From Deltaproteobacteria bacterium (GTDB taxonomy: Bacteria; Desulfobacterota; Dissulfuribacteria; Dissulfuribacterales; UBA3076): DNA of 9,487 nt. Of this stretch, positions 1 to 6,874 are shown in pieces (within the stretch, counting starts at the first letter, position 1; each line of letters starts with the position of its first letter). The notes beneath the pieces were generated by a model. It had not been told where the DNA came from. It was given only the letters and a program-made list of their open reading frames with translations, and did not search any database. Location: the NCBI GenBank assembly GCA_013138705.1, contig WTCF01000170.1, positions 1 to 9,487 of the forward strand. Direction: 5' to 3'. The translations under genes and the position numbers were made by a program.

Positions 1-2248
1 GTCTTCCTGTCTCAGGATCTCTGGCAAAGGCAGCGACATTGCTCCCTTTGAGATATACCGGTGCGTGGGTGCCAAAAGCAGCAGGGGAGTCTGCATGCAA
101 GACTGCATGGGTTTCGGAAAAAAAGTAGTGAAGGCCGGTCTCCTCCAGGTACTTTTCTATGCCCGGCACATAAGCACATTCAGGCAACCATATGCCCTTG
201 GGATCCCTTCCAAAAGTGGCCCTGTAATCCAGTACAGCAGTTTGTATCTGTCCCCTGACAGATTCAGGAAATGCTGTAAAGAAGGGTAGAAAGGCATGGG
301 TAGCTGCACAGGTGGAGATCTCGATGTAGCCCTCATCCTGCAACTTTTTTAATGCCTTGGTAAGGTCCCCATCGTATCTCATAAAGCAGTCTCGTACTTC
401 CAGAAAACGGTTGAGATGCATCCAAGCGGTCTCATGATAACGATGGGCCTCTCGCCCCGTCCGGTCCACTTCCGCCCTGGCAAGGCTTATGTGGGCCTCC
501 ATGTATTTTAGGAACTCTTCCTGGAGCAGGGGACATCTCATCATATTTGTAAGTGTCGGTGAGATATCCATTGAAATGCGGAAATCCACCCCTTCTGACT
601 TCAAACGTTCAAAGGTCAAAATAAGCGGAACGTATGTCTCTCGAATTGCCTCGTGGAACCACTCTTCAGGAAAGCCCATGGGCTGCCATATGCCTGACAT
701 GCCGTATACTACTCTCCGCCTGAAGTATGGTAGATGTGCGTGCAAATGGAGAAGCTCAAGTCCTATTGAGTGCTTAGCTGACCCCATGACAGACTTGAGT
801 TCACGTTGGGTGGGATGTTCAATTCTTATGTCAATTTCTTTGTATGATACCGGATTACCTCCTGGGGATACCCTGATTGTCTGTACCGGGTTTGATACAT
901 CAGTGAGGGACTCAATCTTCCCTTGATCTGAGATGGCAACAAGCTGTACTCTGTAAACTCTGTCCGGCGCGGTTGGAAGGTACCAGTTGTCCGAAAAACC
1001 CGGATGTACTTCCACGTCCATATGATGATGCAGGCCTCCTGCCCAATCATGAAATACCCTGATATATGTGCGCACTTTTGCAGGATCGCCCTCTGAAAGT
1101 GTATCAAGACGTTTTGCCAGCCTTTCCCTGTCAAGGTCCCAGTAAGTGAAAATTCGCCCTTCATCAATGGGCAATAAAACGATTTGATCCGGCTTTGCAG
1201 GAACGCCGGCTATATTGGACGTGATAACAGCAGGGCTCAGATCCTTCTCGCCCTCTTTTTTTGGTCTTATTATCAGGGCAGCCTGATAGACGCTTCCATC
1301 CCGGATGTCTGAAAACAGCCAGTTTGTGCTTTGGAGTATAGGATGAGGTTCGAGTTGGTTGAGCTGTATGCAGATATCTATGTCCTTCCAATCCAGCCCC
1401 TTAGGAGCCAGCAAATCTTTTTTTACCCTCTTCCAGCATTCATCGGGTATGTTCCACCACGCCCTAAGCTGTACAGTGTCTCCTTCCCAGATCTCCCGTT
1501 TAAGTTCCATGAAGGGAAAAGAAGGGCCTATTTCAAAATCCAAAAAAGCCAATTCCTTGACGACCTCCGGCAGTTTGAAAACGAGCCTGAACAAGGTCTT
1601 GAGGATTTGGTGATTTGGTGATTTGGTGATTTGGTGATTGGGCAGAGGGGTTTTTTCTGTGTCCGTTTTAGGTACTACTATCAAAGAGACCTCTTTTAAG
1701 GCCCCAAGGACTGTGGCGTGGTTGGAGAGGCCTGTATGGAGCCATTCCTGTTCTTTAAGCCCTGTAGACGGCTCCGGCCATCTAGTTACGTGCAGGAAAA
1801 TATCTATATCCTTTTCCCAGTCAAGCCCTGACGATATCTCTACCTCTCGCTGTATGTGCTCCCAGTCAATATCCATCCATTTCAGGTGATGACGCCTCTC
1901 GTTTTCCGAGACCAGGACTACCTTGGGCGTGTAATGAAAAGATGTGGAAAGGTGCAGTTGATAGTGTTTTTTCTTAATAAGCCTGAGCTGGATAGGGCCA
2001 TCAGCGTCCAGATGAAACTCAGTGGAGAGGAGGTGTGAGACCTTCTTTTCCAGGATTGGTAATTCTTTTGTCTTCTTTCTGACCTCTATGAACAGGTCTT
2101 CTTCGGCTGTGTTTACCTGTTTTGAAAGTTCCTCATTCCATATTACCCGAATGAGGTTTCCGGCAACTTCCACCGTCACATTCGATGTTGAAAAGGTCTT
2201 ACAGAATATACTGGAGGTAAAGAGAGGTTCTAATTGTAAAGCAACCAC
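1..2248 (-). CDS. DUF4912-GH57 multidomain glycoside hydrolase / branching-enzyme-like protein (3' end outside window)
   Basis: The reverse strand reads openly from a GTG at 2248 to the left edge, giving 749 codons without the C-terminus. The start is chosen because AAAGGAG lies 5 nt upstream. The frame also allows a GTG at 2302, which has no ribosome site. Visible layout: two related beta-rich modules, with GLDW-KDIDI motifs at residues 141-195 and 284-331; a DUF4912-like domain at about 350-460 (FTYWDLD, YRVQLVAI); and a GH57 (alpha-amylase family 57/DUF1957) catalytic domain from about 491. The GH57 part shows LLHLHAHLPY (H501, H503, H505) and IWLPECAY, whose E690 matches the GH57 catalytic nucleophile. 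The aspartate acid/base lies beyond the window. GH57 enzymes act on alpha-1,4-glucans as amylases, 4-alpha-glucanotransferases or 1,4-alpha-glucan branching enzymes. DUF4912 fusions are known in bacteria, but which activity applies here cannot be told. No signal peptide is seen, so a cytoplasmic role in glycogen metabolism is likely. An 8-bp tandem repeat lies between the two modules. Confidence 0.93.
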   Translation of the reverse strand, partial: MVALQLEPLFTSSIFCKTFSTSNVTVEVAGNLIRVIWNEELSKQVNTAEEDLFIEVRKKTKELPILEKKVSHLLSTEFHLDADGPIQLRLIKKKHYQLHLSTSFHYTPKVVLVSENERRHHLKWMDIDWEHIQREVEISSGLDWEKDIDIFLHVTRWPEPSTGLKEQEWLHTGLSNHATVLGALKEVSLIVVPKTDTEKTPLPNHQITKSPNHQILKTLFRLVFKLPEVVKELAFLDFEIGPSFPFMELKREIWEGDTVQLRAWWNIPDECWKRVKKDLLAPKGLDWKDIDICIQLNQLEPHPILQSTNWLFSDIRDGSVYQAALIIRPKKEGEKDLSPAVITSNIAGVPAKPDQIVLLPIDEGRIFTYWDLDRERLAKRLDTLSEGDPAKVRTYIRVFHDWAGGLHHHMDVEVHPGFSDNWYLPTAPDRVYRVQLVAISDQGKIESLTDVSNPVQTIRVSPGGNPVSYKEIDIRIEHPTQRELKSVMGSAKHSIGLELLHLHAHLPYFRRRVVYGMSGIWQPMGFPEEWFHEAIRETYVPLILTFERLKSEGVDFRISMDISPTLTNMMRCPLLQEEFLKYMEAHISLARAEVDRTGREAHRYHETAWMHLNRFLEVRDCFMRYDGDLTKALKKLQDEGYIEISTCAATHAFLPFFTAFPESVRGQIQTAVLDYRATFGRDPKGIWLPECAYVPGIEKYLEETGLHYFFSETHAVLHADSPAAFGTHAPVYLKGSNVAAFARDPETGR
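1604..1639. repeat. 8-bp tandem repeat, 4.5 units of GATTTGGT, inside the GH57 gene
   Basis: Four perfect head-to-tail copies of GATTTGGT (1604-1635) are followed by a half copy (GATT, 1636-1639). On the coding strand the unit reads ACCAAATC, and the tract encodes roughly PNHQITKSPNHQI at residues 204-216, in the linker between the two N-terminal modules. Because 8 is not a multiple of 3, gain or loss of one unit would shift the frame. In the present state the frame is open on both sides. Confidence 0.95.
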
Positions 2249-2253
2249 GGCAG

Positions 2254-2260
2254 CTCCTTT
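2254..2260 (-). promoter_or_regulatory. Ribosome binding site deciding the GH57 start
   Basis: The minus strand reads AAAGGAG, then 5 nt, then GTG. This favours the GTG at 2248 over the in-frame GTG at 2302. Just upstream, 2274-2286 forms a small perfect hairpin (CGTTC-3 nt-GAACG) of unknown significance. Confidence 0.7.
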
Positions 2261-2342
2261 TGAATATAGTAATCGTTCACGGAACGTTGAAATTGGTTCC
2301 ACTTACCCAAATTTCTACTTTCCAATTTCAAGTTTCAAGCCG

Positions 2343-3116
2343 TCAACCCATGAAAGGTCTCCATGGCCCTGAATCCGGAGGTGGAGTTGAGAAGCTAAGC
2401 CCTTCCTTTCGAACAGGATGTAATAACTCTAATTTATAGGCATGAAGACCAATAGAGGTATCAGGCAATGGGGCTTCGGCACCGTATTTGATGTCACCAA
2501 GCAGGGGACATCCCATGTCAGCACACTGTACCCTCAGTTGATGCGGACGCCCGGTTTCCGGTTTGAGTTCAAGTAAATAGATACCCTCCTTGGCCTCAAG
2601 CAACACCCAGGAAGTCTGAGCAAATTTTCCTCCGGTTTCTGTAGAGCCGGGAGATACTACCCTTACGATGTTTTTTGCATTGTTTTTTTTGATTATGTGC
2701 TCAAGCACCCCGTGCTCAGATGGGGGCTTTTTTTCAGTCAAGGCCAGGTAAGTCTTGGACATCCTATGTGTCCGGAGCTGGTCGGAAAGCCGGGAAGCGG
2801 CCTTTGATGTAACGGCAAAACAGACTACCCCTGAGACAGGACGGTCAAGTCTATGAACTACTCCAAGAAAGACATTGCCAGGCTTGCTCCTGGTCTTTTT
2901 CAGATACATCTTGCCCCAGTCCAGCAGTGATATGTCTTTACTGGAATCAGGAACGGTCGGAACACATGCAGGTTTTGAAAGTGCCAGGAGGTGGTTGTCC
3001 TCGTACAAGACCGTTACATGCCCTAATTGGATTTGTGATTGTTGATTGTTACGCAACCTTTTTGCCTTTGTCCTAAGCATTTGCGGGGCTACAACGCCCG
3101 TTTTACCGCAATCCAC
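2343..3116 (-). CDS. RluA-family pseudouridine synthase without S4 domain
   Basis: The predicted enzyme isomerises uridine to pseudouridine in rRNA or tRNA in the cytoplasm. Family signatures in the 257-residue translation: GVVHRLDRPVSG at about 85-96 with catalytic D91, the VLYEDNHLLALSKPA core near 35-50, and the C-terminal TGRPHQLRVQ and GCPLLGDIKYGA motifs. There is no N-terminal S4 RNA-binding domain, so it is a short RluA-type protein; the target uridine cannot be inferred. The start is uncertain. The longest frame begins at GTG 3116 with no recognisable ribosome site. ATG 3080 is an alternative, and homology to the family begins only around residue 32. Residues 23-30 (NNQQSQIQ) come from a duplicated 7-bp TGATTGT unit at 3036-3049 and look non-conserved. 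The gene sits 112 bp after the corrinoid methyltransferase, across a structured inverted repeat, and 94 bp before the GH57 start. Co-transcription with its neighbours is possible but not shown. Confidence 0.93.
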   Translation of the reverse strand: MDCGKTGVVAPQMLRTKAKRLRNNQQSQIQLGHVTVLYEDNHLLALSKPACVPTVPDSSKDISLLDWGKMYLKKTRSKPGNVFLGVVHRLDRPVSGVVCFAVTSKAASRLSDQLRTHRMSKTYLALTEKKPPSEHGVLEHIIKKNNAKNIVRVVSPGSTETGGKFAQTSWVLLEAKEGIYLLELKPETGRPHQLRVQCADMGCPLLGDIKYGAEAPLPDTSIGLHAYKLELLHPVRKEGLSFSTPPPDSGPWRPFMG

Positions 3117-3122
3117 TGAACT

Positions 3123-3232
3123 GTAAGCGTTTACAGGGTGCTGCAGATGCGAGGCGTACGGGCACGCAGACGTACTCCCTGTACTTCAAGTGCCCGACAA
3201 CAAAGCAGATGCGGTGCCCTGTGAACGCTTAC
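3123..3232. repeat. Long imperfect inverted repeat with nested hairpin between cbiL and rluA
   Basis: Two 23-nt arms (3123-3145 and 3210-3232) are inverted copies with 19 of 23 identities. The first 16 nt of each arm differ at only one position. All four differences would form G-U pairs in a plus-strand RNA and A-C mismatches in the minus-strand transcript. A second inverted pair, CGGGCAC (3159-3165) and GTGCCCG (3190-3196), is nested inside. No T-run follows on the minus strand, so it is not a classic rho-independent terminator. The TAA stop of the C20-methyltransferase lies within the right arm, and the element fills almost the whole intergenic gap. It resembles a REP- or MITE-like intergenic palindrome, but its family is not recognised. 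Confidence 0.75.
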
Positions 3233-3984
3233 CCTTTGTCCTGTTTCTTGACAAGCAACAAAGTAAAGTAAGAGGGCCTATCCCCGTCCCATGTCTCGAT
3301 ATCGCGGCTGATGCTCTCTCCGGGCAGACCACATTTCCTGACTGCGACTGACTTGTCAAGCAAATCCTCTTCACGAATTACATCTAATATTTCCTTGAAA
3401 TGACGGTAAACTTTTAAAACCACCAGATTATCAGCGACTCCCAGCATCTGCTTGAGTTCCTGCCCTCCCCTTGCCCCGGAGACAATTGCCAGGGACTCTT
3501 CACCCTGAGCAAGAGGCACACCTGTCCTGGCTGCGGCTGCCTGGTATGAAGTTATGCCGGGTATAATTTCGGCCTCAATGCGGGGCTCAAGATATTCAAT
3601 ATGTCTTTTAAGATAGGTAAAAGTTGAGTAAGTGGACGGGTCGCCCAATGTTATAAAGGCAGCGTCAGCCGGACGCCTCAGCACATCAAGTACCTTCCTT
3701 GCATTCTCTGTCCATACATTTTCAAGTAGCTGTTTATCCCTGACCATCGGGAAATGTAAAGGGATGAGTTCTGCCCCGGGATTAAGATGAGGCCTGGCTA
3801 TCTGTACTGCGAGGCTATCTTGCTGTTTGTTGGAGGTAGCTGCAAACACTGTTTTCATATCTTTCAGTCTTCGCACGGCCTTAATAGTCAAAAGTTCTGA
3901 ATCTCCGGGCCCTACTCCAATGGCGCACAATTTTCCCAGGGCTTGTTTTTTTCTCTCGCCCGCTGAAATAGACATTGAGCCCAT
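3229..3984 (-). CDS. cbiL: Precorrin-2 / cobalt-factor II C20-methyltransferase
   Basis: This enzyme transfers a methyl group from S-adenosylmethionine to C20 of precorrin-2 or cobalt-factor II, an early step of cobalamin ring synthesis in the cytoplasm. The 251-residue protein is of normal length for CbiL/CobI. It carries the tetrapyrrole methylase motifs: AIGVGPGDSELLTIKA at about 21-36, FITLGDPSTYSTF at 110-122 with the SAM-binding GDP, and IIPGITSYQAAAARTGVPLA at about 140-159. The start ATG at 3984 is supported by GGAGGAAGG just upstream and by its 1-base overlap (TAATG) with the preceding binding-protein gene, which implies translational coupling. The name cbiL assumes the anaerobic pathway expected in this type of organism; the oxygen-dependent CobI cannot be excluded from sequence alone. 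The TAA stop falls inside an inverted repeat. No other cobalamin synthesis gene is in the window. Confidence 0.95.
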   Translation of the reverse strand: MGSMSISAGERKKQALGKLCAIGVGPGDSELLTIKAVRRLKDMKTVFAATSNKQQDSLAVQIARPHLNPGAELIPLHFPMVRDKQLLENVWTENARKVLDVLRRPADAAFITLGDPSTYSTFTYLKRHIEYLEPRIEAEIIPGITSYQAAAARTGVPLAQGEESLAIVSGARGGQELKQMLGVADNLVVLKVYRHFKEILDVIREEDLLDKSVAVRKCGLPGESISRDIETWDGDRPSYFTLLLVKKQDKG

Positions 3985-4976
3985 TAGCTGCCTTCCTCCT
4001 GCCCGCTGTGCAGGAAAGCTGCGAGCTGCTCAACCGCTTCCACAGACCTTGGGCCTGGCCTTGAGAAGAGAAATTCCTCTACTACCAAGACCCGATCCTT
4101 CCTCACTGCCGGCAAGATCTCAAAGTTCGGCCTTTTTGATAGGTCTGTTATGGTCCGGTTCATAGGGCCCTGCTGAATTATATACACATCCGGAGCATCG
4201 GACAAAAGGGCCTCAAAGCTGTATCTGACCAATCGCTTGGGGACTTTGACTACATTTTCTCCCCCTGCCTTACTGATTATATCATTGACTATGTTCAAGC
4301 TGCCGGCTGATAGTAAATTGGGATAACTGACCTCAAAAAATACCTTGGGTCTGTGGACAACTTGGGGATATTTTTTAGAAATGGAATCAAGTCTGCCGGT
4401 TATTTGTTCCACCATTTTCCCGGCATCTTTTTGCCTCCCTGATAGTATTCCTATTCGCTCTATTGTGGAAAAAAGACCGGAAAAGGAAACAGGGTTAAAG
4501 ACAGCAACAGAAATTCCCCTCAGACGAAGTTGCTCAACAGTCAGCAAGGCTTCAGCGCGGCTGGATCCCTGAAGGACAAGGTCCGGCCTGAGCCCCAGTA
4601 TCAACTCCAGATTGGGCCTCATATGTGTCCCTACCCTGGGCTTGTTCCGGACTTCCTGTGGCCAATTATCTCTCTTGGTACACCCAACAAGCGAAGGGCC
4701 GAGACCAAGGGAACAGACGATTTCAGTCAAGCCGCCATAAAGAGTAATAATACGCTCGGCAGGCCTTTTCAGAATGACCTTATTGCCGAAGTCATCAGTA
4801 ATGGAGACAGGCCCTGATTCTCCATGAGCCGAGGTCAGGGGCAAAAACACTACACACAAAATCAACAACAGAAACTGCAACTTAACCGATCGAGCCCCAT
4901 ATCGTAATCTGCGGATATCTGCGCACATCTGCGGATTCAAAATCTTTTTACTCATTTTATTTGAGTTTGAAGTCAA
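3984..4976 (-). CDS. BtuF-like periplasmic substrate-binding protein of an ABC transporter (corrinoid or metal-chelate)
   Basis: The protein belongs to the periplasmic binding protein family that delivers vitamin B12, haem or ferric siderophores to ABC importers. Visible signs: a hydrophobic segment at 34-48 followed by LTSA-HG, a plausible signal-peptidase I site near residue 50 with no convincing lipobox; then VSITDDFGNKVIL, RIITLYGGLTEIVCSLGLG, PRVGTHMRPNLELILGLRPDLVL and a C-terminal half of the usual layout. Length (330) is normal plus an N-terminal extension. The TTG at 4976 is preferred because GGAGG lies 4 nt upstream and the codon overlaps the previous stop by 4 bases (TTGA). The ATG at 4955 is in frame but has no ribosome site. 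The extension before the signal segment contains a 10-bp tandem repeat translated in frame (NPQMCADIRR). Coupling to the C20-methyltransferase suggests a corrinoid or cobalt-related ligand. The permease and ATPase genes are not in the window. Confidence 0.88.
   Translation of the reverse strand: MTSNSNKMSKKILNPQMCADIRRLRYGARSVKLQFLLLILCVVFLPLTSAHGESGPVSITDDFGNKVILKRPAERIITLYGGLTEIVCSLGLGPSLVGCTKRDNWPQEVRNKPRVGTHMRPNLELILGLRPDLVLQGSSRAEALLTVEQLRLRGISVAVFNPVSFSGLFSTIERIGILSGRQKDAGKMVEQITGRLDSISKKYPQVVHRPKVFFEVSYPNLLSAGSLNIVNDIISKAGGENVVKVPKRLVRYSFEALLSDAPDVYIIQQGPMNRTITDLSKRPNFEILPAVRKDRVLVVEEFLFSRPGPRSVEAVEQLAAFLHSGQEEGS
4907..4936. repeat. Three tandem 10-bp units inside the BtuF-like gene
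   Basis: ATCTGCGGAT, ATCTGCGCAC and ATCTGCGGAT lie head to tail. They are translated as about ten residues between the start and the signal-peptide core. Thirty bases keep the frame. The sequence resembles intergenic low-complexity microrepeats rather than normal coding sequence. Confidence 0.8.
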
Positions 4977-6751
4977 TCAGCCTCCAGATCAATAATAAGG
5001 GAAGAGACAAAACGACCGTCAATTGGCATGTCTGCCGGCAAATCCCTCCATTCTTCGTAAAGTGTCATTAAAGACTCCTTCACAATTGAATAAAGCCTTT
5101 CGTGCGTAAGGCCTGCCTGCTCGGCAACAGGTTGCAAGGCCTCTACGCAATATTTGACTGTCTCTAATAGTGGTTCAGGCCATGAAGAATTCTTTTCTTC
5201 ACTGAATGAAGGAGTTGGGCTATCCGGGAACCACGTGCTTCTCAAGTAGTTGAGTTTCCCTGCGGGTACAGGATAAAACTTCAACTCTCCACCTAATGTC
5301 TTTTGGGCAAGGGCGGTCAAAAGGGCTTGAGGTAAAATAAGCTCATTCGGATGGCTTAAGTTGGTTGAGGTCCATGGGATCTCCCTGGCCCAATTTCCAT
5401 GTTGAGGTAAGATGCAAGCCATAAGGCGTGTCCATTCATCTGCGGTAGTTATAAAATTTTCCACAGCGATGAGTTCTGTCATGTCACAAAATGGGCGGTA
5501 CTTGCTAAGGGCCGGGTCCCATAACAGGGGACTCATAAATAATAGTCCCCTTAGGGCGTCTGCCCATGCTTCAGGCAAATGTGAGAAATCTTTGGATATC
5601 CGGCCGGAGTCCACCAGGCTGCGGGCCTTTGCAGCCAGTCTCCTGGTCATGGTATTGGCAAGTCTTATTATGTCTTCTAATGCACCGGATTTCAGGATGT
5701 CCTTTGGGGACCTATGTTCTGTCTTCGCCGCAGCTTCCAAGCCCAGATTGAGAAAGGCCGCCACCTTGAAAAGGGAATTGCGTAATGCATCAGGGTCATC
5801 GAGGTCAACTTCATCCACCATAAGGACCTTGTTTGCAGCACCTGCCCATTCCTGAATAACTCGTTCCATGACTCTTGTGCCTGACAGTTCTTCTATAGCA
5901 GTTCGAAGGACCGGATAATCTCCCATGTATAGAGTAGGCACAAAGGCCGGTAGCAGAGTATCAAACCCTTTTTCTCCTTCAAAGTTGGCAATTTCAACTT
6001 TTCTAATATAATTACCAGGCAGAGGGGCGTAAATATCAAGGGCGTCATAATAGTCCGGAAGGCCCCAATCTCCTATTCGGGAACGCCGAAGATGAAGGGA
6101 TTTTTCCAGGTTTTTAGCCTCAGTCTCTCCGAGAATGGTCTCCAATACATCCCTGTAGAGACCAGGCGACACCTCCAGCATCTTCATGAGAAAACGCCCC
6201 CAGATTGGCTGCAACGTCTCCTGCTTGAAAGACACGAAATACACATTATCCAAAGTAAACTGAGGAAGTTCGTCTTTGGCTTCCTGTATATCCATGTCAT
6301 CAGGCCTCTTGTAGATCCTGATAAAGGGCCTCAAAATGGCAGGAAGAAGTGTCTCATCTTTTTTCATCAGCCAATGTAACCAGGATGCCATCGCCTCTTC
6401 GCCGATTTCAAAGAGGAGTAATATCCATGTTGCTATTTTCTCAGGCCTGAGTTCAGCCTTATGCCACCAGTCCAGATCGAACACGAACTGTAACTGTTCC
6501 GCATTTGCTAAATTTAAAATATTAACAGCATCCTGAGGCCCAATTGCCTTAATAGTCCAGAATAATTCCTCAACCGGCAATCCTTGCACAAGGGCCATGC
6601 TATCCTGAGAAAGTAGTATTATTTTCTGACGCCTCTCCCATGGAGTCATTAAGACCACAGATGCCTGCTCAGCAAGAGACAGCTCATTCATAAGTGCCTC
6701 GGCCTCAGCCTCGGGCAAGGTTAAAAGTGAATCAGGTTTAAGAATACTCAA
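4973..6751 (-). CDS. DUF6178-like protein of unknown function
   Basis: I recognise this 592-residue protein only as resembling the DUF6178 family found mainly in Desulfobacterota; no function is known to me. It is soluble, acidic and tryptophan-rich, with no signal peptide or convincing membrane segment. Notable blocks are LMTPWERRQKIILLSQD (about 34-50), LVQGLPVEELFWTIKAIGPQDAVNILNLA (54-82), a run of helical segments with FDLDWWHKAEL (about 90-100), and TLDNVYFVSF (about 166-175). No catalytic motif was found. The start is TTG at 6751 with AAGGA 8 nt upstream; the nearby ATG is out of frame and stops after three codons. It is the first gene of the leftward operon, preceded by a sigma70-like promoter. 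Its TGA overlaps the TTG start of the BtuF-like gene by 4 bases, so it is very likely co-expressed with the corrinoid genes. Confidence 0.85.
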   Translation of the reverse strand: MSILKPDSLLTLPEAEAEALMNELSLAEQASVVLMTPWERRQKIILLSQDSMALVQGLPVEELFWTIKAIGPQDAVNILNLANAEQLQFVFDLDWWHKAELRPEKIATWILLLFEIGEEAMASWLHWLMKKDETLLPAILRPFIRIYKRPDDMDIQEAKDELPQFTLDNVYFVSFKQETLQPIWGRFLMKMLEVSPGLYRDVLETILGETEAKNLEKSLHLRRSRIGDWGLPDYYDALDIYAPLPGNYIRKVEIANFEGEKGFDTLLPAFVPTLYMGDYPVLRTAIEELSGTRVMERVIQEWAGAANKVLMVDEVDLDDPDALRNSLFKVAAFLNLGLEAAAKTEHRSPKDILKSGALEDIIRLANTMTRRLAAKARSLVDSGRISKDFSHLPEAWADALRGLLFMSPLLWDPALSKYRPFCDMTELIAVENFITTADEWTRLMACILPQHGNWAREIPWTSTNLSHPNELILPQALLTALAQKTLGGELKFYPVPAGKLNYLRSTWFPDSPTPSFSEEKNSSWPEPLLETVKYCVEALQPVAEQAGLTHERLYSIVKESLMTLYEEWRDLPADMPIDGRFVSSLIIDLEAD

Positions 6752-6771
6752 GTCTTCATTCCTTCTTACCG

Positions 6772-6800
6772 ATAAAATAGTAGTATGAGCTCAATGACAA
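6772..6800 (-). promoter_or_regulatory. Candidate sigma70 promoter of the leftward operon
   Basis: On the minus strand TTGTCA (6795-6800) and TTTTAT (6772-6777) are separated by 17 bp. They match the -35 consensus at 5 of 6 and the -10 consensus at 4 of 6 positions. The pair lies just upstream of the DUF6178-like start and is the only good match in the 123-bp divergent region on this strand. A short inverted repeat, AGTCC...GGACT, lies further upstream near 6819-6836. Confidence 0.4.
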
Positions 6801-6874
6801 TAATCATATTGGACAAGTCCCACAAGCAGGACTGAATTACAAAACTGATATTTTTTTTATTTAAGGAAAAAATC

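Noticed and set aside
489..926. Plus-strand 145-residue reading frame
   Set aside because: It is antisense to the continuous, motif-bearing GH57 frame and shows no family pattern.
826..1391. Two minus-strand reading frames of 113 and 75 residues
   Set aside because: They are alternative frames of the same strand; the true frame encodes the second module and DUF4912 without interruption.
1604..1639. CRISPR array
   Set aside because: The repeats are 8-bp head-to-tail units without spacers.
5412..5855. Plus-strand 147-residue reading frame
   Set aside because: It is a shadow of the DUF6178-like gene, with low-complexity Ser/Arg/Ala composition and no recognisable motif.
6752..6874. Cobalamin riboswitch in front of the corrinoid operon
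   Set aside because: The 123-bp gap is shared with a divergent gene, is too short for the usual element, and shows no B12-box-like sequence.
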